A program made the position numbers and the translations under genes. Shown here piece by piece: positions 1 to 7,894 of a stretch of 50,700 nucleotides of DNA. Within the stretch, counting starts at the first letter, position 1, and each line of letters opens with the position of its first letter. Under the pieces are notes generated by a model. It did not search any database, had not been told where the DNA came from, and saw nothing but the letters and a program-made list of their open reading frames with translations. Source of the DNA: Clostridiales bacterium (GTDB lineage Bacteria > Bacillota > Clostridia > Christensenellales > Aristaeellaceae); contig SFFC01000002.1 of the NCBI GenBank assembly GCA_004556985.1, positions 1 to 50,700 on the forward strand, written 5' to 3'.

Positions 1-447
1 CAGCACGCGCTTTGATTTGTCCTGCTTCAGCAGCGCCTGCAAGGCGAGCGCGTCGTCGAGCGTCGTAAAGCAGGTCTTGGCGGGCACGGTGTCATAGCCC
101 TCCGTCGGCGGGACGAACGGCGAGGAGCCGACCGCCAGACAGAGCCTGTCGTAGGGCAAGGTTTCGCCGTTTGAGAGGGACACCGTGTGCGCGGCAGGGT
201 CGATCGTCTCGGCCCGCACGCCGCGGATGGCACGGACGCCTTTCCTCTCCTCGTAGTCTGCGGGGCGATAGAGCAGGAGCTTTTCCTGCGTCGTCTTGCC
301 CTCGAGCAGGTAGGAAATCAGCGGACGGCCGTAAAAGGGGTAGGGCTCGGAGGAGACGAGGGTGATCCCGCCCTCCTTGTCCAGCGCGCGGATGCCCTCA
401 ATGCAGCCGACAGCCGCGGCGCTTCCGCCGATGATGACATAACGCAT
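1..447 (-). CDS. FAD-dependent pyridine nucleotide-disulfide oxidoreductase, N-terminal part (cut by window edge)
   Basis: The frame is open from the ATG at 447 to the window edge, giving 149 residues of the N-terminus. It opens with an FAD dinucleotide-binding fold (MRYVIIGGSAAAVGCIEGIR) and continues with SSEPYPFYGRPLISYLLEG and DRLCLAVGSSPFVPP, typical of NADH/rubredoxin-type oxidoreductases that carry an FAD and an NAD(P)H site. A GGTGAT ribosome binding site precedes the start. It is the last visible gene of a leftward operon with the glutamate synthase core and a polyferredoxin, so the likely role (inference) is to pass electrons from NAD(P)H through the ferredoxin to glutamate synthase, in place of the classical GltD subunit. 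The missing C-terminus and any following gene, such as a GXGXG glutamate synthase subunit, lie off the left end. Confidence 0.85.
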   Translation of the reverse strand, partial: MRYVIIGGSAAAVGCIEGIRALDKEGGITLVSSEPYPFYGRPLISYLLEGKTTQEKLLLYRPADYEERKGVRAIRGVRAETIDPAAHTVSLSNGETLPYDRLCLAVGSSPFVPPTEGYDTVPAKTCFTTLDDALALQALLKQDKSKRVL

Positions 448-457
448 GGAGATCACC

Positions 458-886
458 TCATCTTTCTTCGTACACGATGGCCTTGTTCGGGCAGCCCTGT
501 ACGCACAGCGGCACGCCGAATTCGTTTTTCTGACAGAGCTCGCATTTCTGAATGACGCCGTTTTCGTTGTGGCTCAGCGCGCCATAGGGGCAGGACATGA
601 TGCAGGAACAGCAGCCGACGCATTTGTCGCTGTCGATGAAGACCGCGCCGTCGACGATGCTCAGCGCGCCGGAGATGCAGCTCTTGACGCAGAGCGGATC
701 CGTGCAGTGGCGGCAGGAGACGGCGAAGGAGATGTTGCCGCGCTCCTCGATGCGGATGCGGGGGACGATGTGATGATCCTTGAGCGCCTTGATCATGCTC
801 GACTTGCCGGAATTGGCGAAGGCGCAGTAATACTCGCACAGATGGCAGCCCAGGCACCATTTTTCGTTGACGTAAACCTTTTTCAT
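458..886 (-). CDS. 4Fe-4S polyferredoxin of the glutamate synthase operon
   Basis: A 142-residue protein with sixteen or more cysteines arranged as four clusters: C11-x2-C14-x2-C17-x3-C21 near the N-terminus, SCRHCTDPLC, KCVGCCSCIMSCP, and a final pair of CxxC / CxxxCP motifs. This is the HycB/DmsB-like electron-transfer ferredoxin pattern expected to hold four [4Fe-4S] clusters in the cytoplasm. It lies 10 bases after the glutamate synthase core gene and 10 bases before the FAD oxidoreductase, so translation is probably coupled. Its likely job is to shuttle electrons between those two proteins; that is inferred from position. The family itself is generic and partners cannot be read from the sequence. 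Confidence 0.88.
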   Translation of the reverse strand: MKKVYVNEKWCLGCHLCEYYCAFANSGKSSMIKALKDHHIVPRIRIEERGNISFAVSCRHCTDPLCVKSCISGALSIVDGAVFIDSDKCVGCCSCIMSCPYGALSHNENGVIQKCELCQKNEFGVPLCVQGCPNKAIVYEER

Positions 887-896
887 CGCGCTTTCC

Positions 897-2402
897 TCAC
901 TCTCCGGCGTGCTTGACGCCCAGGATATCGAGCTCCTTCTGCGTCAGGCCGATGCCGCGCAGCATGAGGCGGTTGCCCCGCAGGGCCTCGATGGAGTTGA
1001 TGCCCATGCCGCCCATCATTTCCTTGAGCTCGTGATCCCAGCTCGTGAGCAGGTTGATCAGGCGCTTTTCGCCGATATCCGGATTGAGACGCTTGACGAG
1101 TTCGGGACGCTGGGTGGCGATGCCCCAGTTGCATTTGCCCGTCTGGCAGGAGCGACACAGATGGCAGCCGAGGGCGAGCAGCGCCGATGTAGCGATATAG
1201 ACCGCGTCTGCGCCCAGCGCGATGGCCTTGACGAGATCGGCGCTGTTGCGCACGGAGCCGCCGATGACGATGCTCACGCGGTCGCGGATGCCTTCCTCGC
1301 GCAGGCGCTGATCGACGGCGGCGAGCGCCAGCTCGATCGGAATGCCGACGTTGTCGCGGATGCGGGTCGGCGCCGCGCCAGTGCCGCCGCGGAAGCCGTC
1401 GATGGCGATGATGTCCGCGCCGGAGCGCGCGATGCCGGAGGCGATGGCGGCGACGTTGTGCACTGCCGCGATCTTGACGATGACGGGCTTTTTGTAATGG
1501 GTCGCTTCCTTAATGGAATAGACGAGCTGGCGCAGGTCCTCGATGGAGTAGATGTCGTGGTGCGGGGCGGGGGAGATGGCGTCCGTGCCCTCGGGGATCA
1601 TGCGCGTGCGGGAGATGTCCGCGCCGACCTTGATGCCCGGCAGATGGCCGCCGATGCCGGGCTTTGCGCCCTGGCCCATTTTGATCTCGACTGCCGCGCC
1701 AGCGTTGAGGTAGTCCGAATGCACGCCGAAGCGGCCCGAGGCCACCTGCACGATCGTGTTGGGGCCGTACTGGTAGAAGTCCTGATGCAATCCGCCCTCG
1801 CCGGTGTTGTAGTAGGTGCCCAGGGCCGTGGCCGCGCGGGCGAGGGAGGCATGGGCGTTGTAGGAGATGGAGCCGTAGCTCATCGCGGAGAACATGACCG
1901 GAATGCTGAGTGACAGCTGCGGCGGCATGTTGTCGATGAGCTGGCCGTCCTTGTCGCGCTCGATGGCCTGTGGCTTGGCGCCCAGCGTCGTGCGCGTCTC
2001 CATCGGCTCACGCAGCGGATCGATGGAGGGGTTGGTCACCTGCGAGGCGTTGATCAGCAGCTTGTCCCAATAGATCGGGTAGGGCTCCGGGTTGCCCATC
2101 GAGGAGAGGAGTACGCCGCCGGTGCCGGCCTGGCGGTAGACCTCCGAGATGGCCTTGCCGGTCCAGTTGGCGTTCTCCTTGAAGGTGTGGTCGGTCTTGA
2201 CGATCTTGAGCGCGCGCGTCGGGCAGAGGGAGACGCAGCGATGGCAGGCGACGCATTTGCTCTCGTCGCTCATCATGCAGCCGAAGTCTACATCATAATG
2301 ATGCACGCCGTTGGCGCACTGGCGCTCGCAGGCGCGGCAGGAGATGCAGCGCTGCGGATTGCGGATGACTTCATATTGGGGATAGAGAAAGTCGATGGCC
2401 AT
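897..2402 (-). CDS. Glutamate synthase core (FMN/Fe-S domain) with N-terminal ferredoxin module, archaeal-type split enzyme
   Basis: 501 residues, read from the ATG at 2402; this start shares one base with the TAA of the preceding amidotransferase (TAATG). Residues 15-65 form a two-cluster ferredoxin (C19-x2-C22-x2-C25-x3-C29 and C50-x2-C53-x2-C56-x3-C60). The rest is the glutamate synthase FMN-binding barrel: PGIGGHLPGIKVGADISRTR, then the Fe-S loop CHLCRSCQTGKC near residue 410. It converts 2-oxoglutarate and ammonia (from glutamine) to glutamate. In classical GltB the amidotransferase, this domain and the GXGXG domain are one chain; here they are separate genes as in archaea and many Clostridia. 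The N-terminal ferredoxin suggests electrons arrive from the ferredoxin/FAD oxidoreductase encoded downstream. Confidence 0.93.
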   Translation of the reverse strand: MAIDFLYPQYEVIRNPQRCISCRACERQCANGVHHYDVDFGCMMSDESKCVACHRCVSLCPTRALKIVKTDHTFKENANWTGKAISEVYRQAGTGGVLLSSMGNPEPYPIYWDKLLINASQVTNPSIDPLREPMETRTTLGAKPQAIERDKDGQLIDNMPPQLSLSIPVMFSAMSYGSISYNAHASLARAATALGTYYNTGEGGLHQDFYQYGPNTIVQVASGRFGVHSDYLNAGAAVEIKMGQGAKPGIGGHLPGIKVGADISRTRMIPEGTDAISPAPHHDIYSIEDLRQLVYSIKEATHYKKPVIVKIAAVHNVAAIASGIARSGADIIAIDGFRGGTGAAPTRIRDNVGIPIELALAAVDQRLREEGIRDRVSIVIGGSVRNSADLVKAIALGADAVYIATSALLALGCHLCRSCQTGKCNWGIATQRPELVKRLNPDIGEKRLINLLTSWDHELKEMMGGMGINSIEALRGNRLMLRGIGLTQKELDILGVKHAGE

Positions 2403-3529
2403 TACGCCTCGCCTCCTTTCAGGTGAATGCCCAGCCGGGCAGCGGCCTCGGGCTCGAGCGTCACAACGACCGGCTGGCCGCCGCCGGGCGACCAGATGCG
2501 GTCGAGCTCCGGCGAGATCACGCGGATAGCACATTCCTCCGAGGCGAAATAGACCATGTCGTCCTTTTCGCCCACGACCATCGAGCGGAGCTTGAGGCGG
2601 TCATTGAGCGCCATCATGCCGCCGTCAAAGCCGACGAGGATGGAGAACGGGCCGTTGATCAGCAGGCTCGAGAAGGCATTGCGCAGGTAGGCTGCGCGGG
2701 TCCTCTGCGGCTCGGGCATCGCGGCGATGGTCGACCAGAAGGGCGCGGCGATGACGCCGGCGGTCTCCTCGAGGGTCAGCCCGCGGCGGCGCACGAGGTA
2801 ATCGATGATGTAGGTGATGGCCTCGGTGTCGGTCTTGAGCGTGCAGGCATAGCCGAACATTTCAATGAAGCGGCGGTTGGCGTCGTAGCTGGAGATTTCG
2901 CCGTTGTGAACGACCGTGCAGTCAAGCAGCGCGAAGGGATGCGCGCCGCCCCACCAGCCGGGCGTATTGGTCGGATAGCGGCCATGCGCCGTCCAGGAGT
3001 AGCCGGCGTATTCTTCCAGCCGGTAGAATTCGCCGACGTCCTCGGGGAAGCCTACGGCCTTGAAGACGCCCATGTTCTTGCCGCTGGAAAAGACGAAGGC
3101 GCCCTCGATCTGCGCGTTGACGTGGAGCACGCGCTGCACGACGTATTCCTTTTCGTCGAGCTGGCTCTCCTCCAGAACGGTCTTGCGGGGCGAGAGGAAG
3201 TAGCGCCAGATCATCGGCTCATGGGTAATGGAAAGGATGCGCCGCGTCGGGATCTTTTCGTAGCTGACGACGTCGAAGAAGCCCTCCAGGTAGGTCTCGC
3301 AGGCCTTGCGCGCCTCAGGCGTGTCATAGAAGAGATGGAACGCGTAAAAATCGGCGTACTGCGGATAGATGCCGTAGCCGGCAAAGCCACCGCCCAGACC
3401 GTTGGATCGGTCGTGCATCGGGGCAATGGAGCGGATGATCGCGTCGCCGGAGACCCTGCGCCCTGATCTGGAGAAGATGCCGGAGATCGCGCAGCCGGAG
3501 GGAATATGGGTTTGGCCTTCCTTGAGCAT
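2402..3529 (-). CDS. Glutamate synthase amidotransferase subunit (class II glutamine amidotransferase)
   Basis: 375 residues. The class II amidotransferase nucleophile is probably Cys13 (SGCAISGIFSRSG) after removal of a short propeptide. Further motifs are SNGLGGGFAGYGIYP, ARYPTN-type RYPTNTPGWWGGAHPF and VVHNGEISSYDANRRF. It hydrolyses glutamine and delivers ammonia to the glutamate synthase core encoded immediately downstream (one-base overlap). The ribosome binding site AAAGGAGG is 7 bases before the ATG at 3529. It is the first gene of the leftward operon, about 65 bases downstream of a strong sigma-70-like promoter. The family also has purF and glmS members, but the gene order fixes the assignment. 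Confidence 0.92.
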   Translation of the reverse strand: MLKEGQTHIPSGCAISGIFSRSGRRVSGDAIIRSIAPMHDRSNGLGGGFAGYGIYPQYADFYAFHLFYDTPEARKACETYLEGFFDVVSYEKIPTRRILSITHEPMIWRYFLSPRKTVLEESQLDEKEYVVQRVLHVNAQIEGAFVFSSGKNMGVFKAVGFPEDVGEFYRLEEYAGYSWTAHGRYPTNTPGWWGGAHPFALLDCTVVHNGEISSYDANRRFIEMFGYACTLKTDTEAITYIIDYLVRRRGLTLEETAGVIAAPFWSTIAAMPEPQRTRAAYLRNAFSSLLINGPFSILVGFDGGMMALNDRLKLRSMVVGEKDDMVYFASEECAIRVISPELDRIWSPGGGQPVVVTLEPEAAARLGIHLKGGEA

Positions 3530-3594
3530 GGAGGGTCCTCCTTTACTAAAAGAGCGTTGACTTCCCGCAAGGGGATGTGCGGTGAATTGCGTCT

Positions 3595-3623
3595 ATTATA
3601 ACAAGAAGGGCTGCCGATGTAAA
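3595..3623 (-). promoter_or_regulatory. Sigma-70-type promoter of the glutamate synthase operon
   Basis: On the minus strand TTTACA (3623-3618), a 17-base spacer and a perfect TATAAT (3600-3595). The predicted start of transcription is near 3588, giving a leader of about 60 bases. Confidence 0.75.
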
Positions 3624-3747
3624 TGGGTGAAGGTGAAGAAAATGAAGTTTCTTTCAAAAGACATTTAATTTTGCTCAGAAATGTGTGCAAATCTCGTTGA
3701 AATTGCAGGAAATAAGCATCAAACATTTAGAAAATGGCAAAAACCGG

Positions 3748-3776
3748 TTGACGAACGGCTCCAAATCCGCTATACT
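3748..3776 (+). promoter_or_regulatory. Sigma-70-type promoter of glutamine synthetase III
   Basis: TTGACG (3748-3753), 17 bases, TATACT (3771-3776), leading to a leader of about 70 bases before the ATG at 3853. The 323 bases between 3529 and 3853 hold both divergent nitrogen promoters; the 120 AT-rich bases between the two -35 boxes are the likely place for a shared nitrogen operator, but I recognise no known box there. Confidence 0.75.
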
Positions 3777-3852
3777 GACGCACGTTGAACGGAGCGCGAC
3801 GCGCCCGAAACGCAAAACGCCGGAAAGCCGGCGGCAGATGGGAGAGATCACG

Positions 3853-5928
3853 ATGAAGAAAGTCCCTGAACTCTTTGGCAGCATGGTCTTCAACGAGGCC
3901 GTCATGAAGGAGCGCCTGCCCAAGGATGTCTATAAGGCGCTCAAGTGCACGATCCGCCAGGGAACCGCGCTCGACGCGCAGATTGCGGGCGTCGTCGCCA
4001 ATGCGATGAAGGACTGGGCGATTGAGAAGGGCGCGACGCATTTTACCCACTGGTTCCAGCCGATGACCGGCATCACGGCGGAGAAGCATGATTCCTTCAT
4101 TTCTCCCTGCGCCGACGGCACGGTGATCATGGAGTTCTCTGGCAAGGAGCTCATCAAGGGCGAGCCGGACGCCTCCTCCTTCCCCTCCGGCGGCCTGCGC
4201 GCGACCTTTGAGGCGCGCGGCTACACCGCCTGGGATCCGACCAGCTACGCCTTCATCAAGGATGATACGCTCTGCATCCCGACGGCGTTCTGCTCCTACA
4301 CCGGCGAGATTCTCGACAAGAAGACCCCGCTGCTGCGCTCGATGGAGGCCATCAGCAAGCAGGCATGCCGAGTCCTGAAGCTCTTTGGCAAGGACGTCGC
4401 CCGCGTGACGACGACCGTCGGCCCGGAGCAGGAATACTTCCTCATCGACAAGGAGGATTACAAGAAGCGCCCGGATCTGATCCTGACCGGCCGCACGCTC
4501 TTCGGCGCGATGCCGCCCAAGGGCCAGGAGCTCGAGGATCACTACTTCGGCTCGATCCGCCCGCGCGTCAAGGCGTTCATGGAGGATCTGGATGAGGAGC
4601 TCTGGAAGCTGGGCATCAACGCCAAGACCGAGCACAACGAGGTCGCGCCCGCGCAGCACGAGATGGCGCCGATCTTCGCCACTGCGAATATTGCCACCGA
4701 CCACAACCAGCTCTCCATGGAGATCATGAAGAAGGTGGCCGATCGCCACGGCTTCGTCTGCCTGCTCCACGAGAAGCCGTTTGAGGGCGTCAACGGCTCC
4801 GGCAAGCACAACAACTGGTCCATCTCCACCGACAAGGGCGAGAACCTGCTCGATCCGGGCGTCACGCCGATGGAGAACGCGCAGTTCCTGCTCTTCCTGA
4901 CGGCGGTCATCAAGGCGGTCGACGACTATCAGGATCTGCTGCGCATCTCCGTGGCCAGCGCGGGCAACGACCATCGCCTGGGCGCAAACGAGGCGCCGCC
5001 CGCGATCGTCTCCATGTATGTGGGCGACGAGCTCGCCGCGGTCATCGACTCCATCGTCTCCGGCGCAGGCTACAAGGCCGCTGGCAAGAAGATCATGGAT
5101 ATCGGCGTTTCCGTCCTGCCGACGATCCCGACCGACAACTCCGACCGCAACCGCACCTCGCCGTTTGCGTTCACGGGCAACAAGTTCGAGTTCCGCATGC
5201 CGGGCTCTTCCTTCAACATCGCCTGCACGAACGTCATGCTCAACACCGCCGTGGCCGATTCGCTGCTGCTGTTTGCGGACGAGCTGGAGAAGGCGGAGGA
5301 CTTTGACGCCGCGCTCGCCGCGCTCATCAAGCGTGAGCTCTCCGCGCATCAGAAGATCCTCTTCAACGGCAACGGCTACAGCGCCGAATGGCCCATTGAG
5401 GCGGAGAAGCGCGGCCTGCTCAACCTGCGCTCTACGCCGGAGGCCGTCGTCCATTACACGGACGAGAAGAACGTCGCGCTCTTCGCCCGCCACGGCGTCT
5501 ACTCGCTCACCGAGATGAAGTCCCGCCAGGAGATCTCGATGGAGGAATACGTCAAGGTGATCCACATCGAGGCGATGGCGAGTCTGGACATCCTCAAGAA
5601 GCAGATCGTCCCGGCCTGCATCAGCTATTCGAAGGAGCTGGCGGAGACCGTCGCGCTCAAGAAGAGCATCGGCGTCGACGCGCCTGCCGAGGTGGCCAAG
5701 GTCAGGGAGCTGACCGAAAAGACCGCCGAGCTGATCAGCCTGCAAGGCGCGCTGGAGGCGGCTGTTGATGGCTGCCCGGCGGACACGACCGAATGCGCGA
5801 TGTACGACCACGAGACCGTCATCCCGGCGATGGAGGCGGCCCGCAAGGTCGCCGATGAGCTCGAGCTGCTGGTCGCCAAGAAGGCCTGGCCGTTCCCGAC
5901 CTACGCCGATCTGCTCTTCTACGTCTGA
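3853..5928 (+). CDS. glnN: Glutamine synthetase type III
   Basis: 691 residues, the size of the dodecameric GSIII family rather than the ~450-residue GSI. Motifs include VGPEQEYFLID (metal-binding Glu), NEVAPAQHEMAPIFATAN, NGSGKHNNWSIST (ATP/ammonia site) and a FEFRMPGSS stretch, all in the order expected for GSIII. It makes glutamine from glutamate, ammonia and ATP in the cytoplasm. The start at ATG 3853 follows GGGAGA at a good distance; a longer in-frame reading from 3685 lacks a binding site and would run through the promoter. It is divergent from the glutamate synthase operon and is followed by the ammonium channel gene, forming one GS/GOGAT uptake unit. Confidence 0.95.
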   Translation: MKKVPELFGSMVFNEAVMKERLPKDVYKALKCTIRQGTALDAQIAGVVANAMKDWAIEKGATHFTHWFQPMTGITAEKHDSFISPCADGTVIMEFSGKELIKGEPDASSFPSGGLRATFEARGYTAWDPTSYAFIKDDTLCIPTAFCSYTGEILDKKTPLLRSMEAISKQACRVLKLFGKDVARVTTTVGPEQEYFLIDKEDYKKRPDLILTGRTLFGAMPPKGQELEDHYFGSIRPRVKAFMEDLDEELWKLGINAKTEHNEVAPAQHEMAPIFATANIATDHNQLSMEIMKKVADRHGFVCLLHEKPFEGVNGSGKHNNWSISTDKGENLLDPGVTPMENAQFLLFLTAVIKAVDDYQDLLRISVASAGNDHRLGANEAPPAIVSMYVGDELAAVIDSIVSGAGYKAAGKKIMDIGVSVLPTIPTDNSDRNRTSPFAFTGNKFEFRMPGSSFNIACTNVMLNTAVADSLLLFADELEKAEDFDAALAALIKRELSAHQKILFNGNGYSAEWPIEAEKRGLLNLRSTPEAVVHYTDEKNVALFARHGVYSLTEMKSRQEISMEEYVKVIHIEAMASLDILKKQIVPACISYSKELAETVALKKSIGVDAPAEVAKVRELTEKTAELISLQGALEAAVDGCPADTTECAMYDHETVIPAMEAARKVADELELLVAKKAWPFPTYADLLFYV

Positions 5929-5961
5929 TTGCGCATAAAAACCACATACAGTGTTTGCACG

Positions 5962-6013
5962 AGGATGTGCATGCGGATCGCCTTCGGGCGCGCTTCCGCA
6001 TGCGCATCCTTTT
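5962..6013 (+). terminator. Intrinsic terminator or attenuator between glnN and amt
   Basis: Inverted repeat of about 15 bp (GGATGTGCATGCGGA / TCCGCATGCGCATCC, one G-T pair) closed by a 17-base loop and followed by TTTT. A second perfect hairpin, GGCCGG-TCAT-CCGGCC (6023-6038), lies 21 bases before the amt start codon. No clear separate amt promoter is visible, so amt may be expressed by read-through past this hairpin. Confidence 0.7.
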
Positions 6014-6059
6014 GTGATCAATGGCCGGTCATCCGGCCGGAAAGCAAGGGGGATATTCA

Positions 6060-7763
6060 ATGGAAACGACGGCTTTGGAACTGGCCCTGAATACGGGATG
6101 GATACTCCTGGGCGCGGCGCTTGTCTTCTTCATGCAGGCGGGCTTCGCGATGGTGGAGACCGGCTTTACCCGCGCCAAGAACGCCGGCAACATCATCATG
6201 AAAAACCTGATGGACTTCTCTTTGGGCACGCCGATCTTCTGGATCATCGGCTTTGGCCTCATGTTCGGCGGCACGGGCAAGCTCATCGGCGGCCTTGACC
6301 TGTTTACGACGGCGGGCGGCGACTGGGCGACGATGATCTTCCAGACCGTGTTCTGTGCGACGGCGGCGACCATCGTCTCCGGCGCGATGGCCGAGCGCAC
6401 GAAGTTCTCCGCCTACTGCATCTATTCGATGGTCATTTCGGCGTTTGTCTATCCGATTTCCGGTCATTGGATCTGGGGCGGCGGCTGGCTCGCGCAGCTG
6501 GGCTTCCATGACTTTGCCGGCTCCACGGCTGTGCACATGGTCGGCGGCGTCGCGGCCTTCATCGGCGCGGCGATTCTCGGCCCGCGCATTGGCAAATACA
6601 GCAAGGACGGCAAGGCGCGCGCGATTCCGGGCCACTCGCTGACCCTCGGCGCGCTGGGCGTCTTCATCCTCTGGTTCTGCTGGTTTGGCTTCAACGGCTG
6701 CTCCACCGTCGCGCTGACGGGCGGCGCGGACGAGACTGCCGCGCGCGTCTTCGTGACGACGAATCTGGCCGCCGCCGTGGCGACCGTGACCGTCATGTGC
6801 ATCACCTGGGTGCGCTACAAGAAGCCGGACGTCTCCATGACGCTCAACGGCTCCCTGGCGGGCCTGGTCGCCATCACGGCGGGCTGCGACATGGTGACGC
6901 CCACGGGTGCGGCGCTCATCGGCATCATCGCGGGCTTTGTCGTCGTCTTCGGCATCGAGTTCATCGATCAGGTGGTCAAGGTCGATGATCCGGTCGGCGC
7001 GGTGGGCGTGCATGGCCTCTGCGGCGCGACGGGCACCATCCTCACCGGCCTCTTCGCCTATTACAACGGCAACGAGGTGACGAAGGAAGGCCTCTTCTAC
7101 GGCGGCGGCGCGCACATGCTGCTCGTGCAGATTCTGGGCGTCGTCAGCGTCATCGCGTGGGTCAGCGTGACGATGTTCATCGTCTTCATGATCCTCAAGA
7201 AGACCATCGGCCTGCGCGTCAGCGCGGCGGAGGAGATCATGGGCCTGGACAAGCCGGAGCATGGCCTGACGAGCGCCTATGCGGATTTCGCGCCGGTCGT
7301 GAGCGTGCTGGGCACCGGCCTGGGCGAGGCGCAGGCGCAGGAGCACGTCGCCGCGACGCCGGCAGCGGCGATCCCGGTGACGAAGGTTTCCAATGAAGGC
7401 GAGAAGGCGGCCATGCACAAGGTCGTCATCCTGACGCGTCAGTCCCGCTTTGAGGCGCTCAAGAACGCCATGAGCGAGATCGGCGTGACCGGCATGACGC
7501 TGACCAACGTCGCCGGCTGCGGCCAGCAGAAGGGCGCGGCGGAGTATTACCGCGGCGTGCCGGTCGACGTGATGCTGTTGCCGAAGATCAAGCTCGAGAT
7601 CGTGGTTTCCGCCATCCCGGTGGAGAAGGTCGTGGAGACCGCGCGCAAGGCGCTCTACACCGGCCATATCGGCGACGGCAAGATCTTCGTCTACGACGTT
7701 GCGGATGTCGTCAAGGTTCGCACGGGCGAGCATGGCTTTGACGCACTCCAGGACGAGGAGTAA
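6060..7763 (+). CDS. amt: Ammonium transporter fused to a C-terminal PII signal protein
   Basis: 567 residues from ATG 6060 (ribosome binding site AAGGGGG). Residues 1-~415 are an Amt channel with about 11 membrane segments; GHWIWGGGWL, STAVHMVGGVAAF and GVHGLCGATGTI carry the twin-histidine pore residues. After a ~35-residue linker, residues 452-567 form a complete PII domain: GITGM-like GVTGMTLTN, the GxGxQKG T-loop base (Q39 and K40 in PII numbering) and TGHIGDGKIFVYD. PII normally plugs Amt from the cytoplasm according to ATP/ADP/2-oxoglutarate; here it is tethered in cis. Position 51 of the T-loop, the usual uridylylation tyrosine, is valine, so control by uridylylation is unlikely. An internal ATG at 7413 begins the PII part. 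Confidence 0.94.
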   Translation: METTALELALNTGWILLGAALVFFMQAGFAMVETGFTRAKNAGNIIMKNLMDFSLGTPIFWIIGFGLMFGGTGKLIGGLDLFTTAGGDWATMIFQTVFCATAATIVSGAMAERTKFSAYCIYSMVISAFVYPISGHWIWGGGWLAQLGFHDFAGSTAVHMVGGVAAFIGAAILGPRIGKYSKDGKARAIPGHSLTLGALGVFILWFCWFGFNGCSTVALTGGADETAARVFVTTNLAAAVATVTVMCITWVRYKKPDVSMTLNGSLAGLVAITAGCDMVTPTGAALIGIIAGFVVVFGIEFIDQVVKVDDPVGAVGVHGLCGATGTILTGLFAYYNGNEVTKEGLFYGGGAHMLLVQILGVVSVIAWVSVTMFIVFMILKKTIGLRVSAAEEIMGLDKPEHGLTSAYADFAPVVSVLGTGLGEAQAQEHVAATPAAAIPVTKVSNEGEKAAMHKVVILTRQSRFEALKNAMSEIGVTGMTLTNVAGCGQQKGAAEYYRGVPVDVMLLPKIKLEIVVSAIPVEKVVETARKALYTGHIGDGKIFVYDVADVVKVRTGEHGFDALQDEE

Positions 7764-7784
7764 TTAATTTCCAATCAATATAAT

Positions 7785-7825
7785 AAGAAGCGGTTCCTTC
7801 CCGGGATGGGAGGGAACCGCTTCTT
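7785..7825. terminator. Bidirectional terminator between amt and mnmG
   Basis: Long perfect stem AAGAAGCGGTTCCTTCCC with its complement GGGAGGGAACCGCTTCTT and a 5-base loop, located between two convergent genes. Confidence 0.8.
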
Positions 7826-7894
7826 GTGTATGTCTGGCGCTTCCGTCAGGCCGCCTGGCGTTCGAGATCGGTCATGCGGGACGGGGAGACGGAC

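Noticed and set aside
3727..6060. 777-codon open frame antisense to glutamine synthetase III
   Set aside because: It is the reverse-strand shadow of a strongly GC-biased gene; no ribosome binding site, Arg/Asp/His-rich composition and no family motif.
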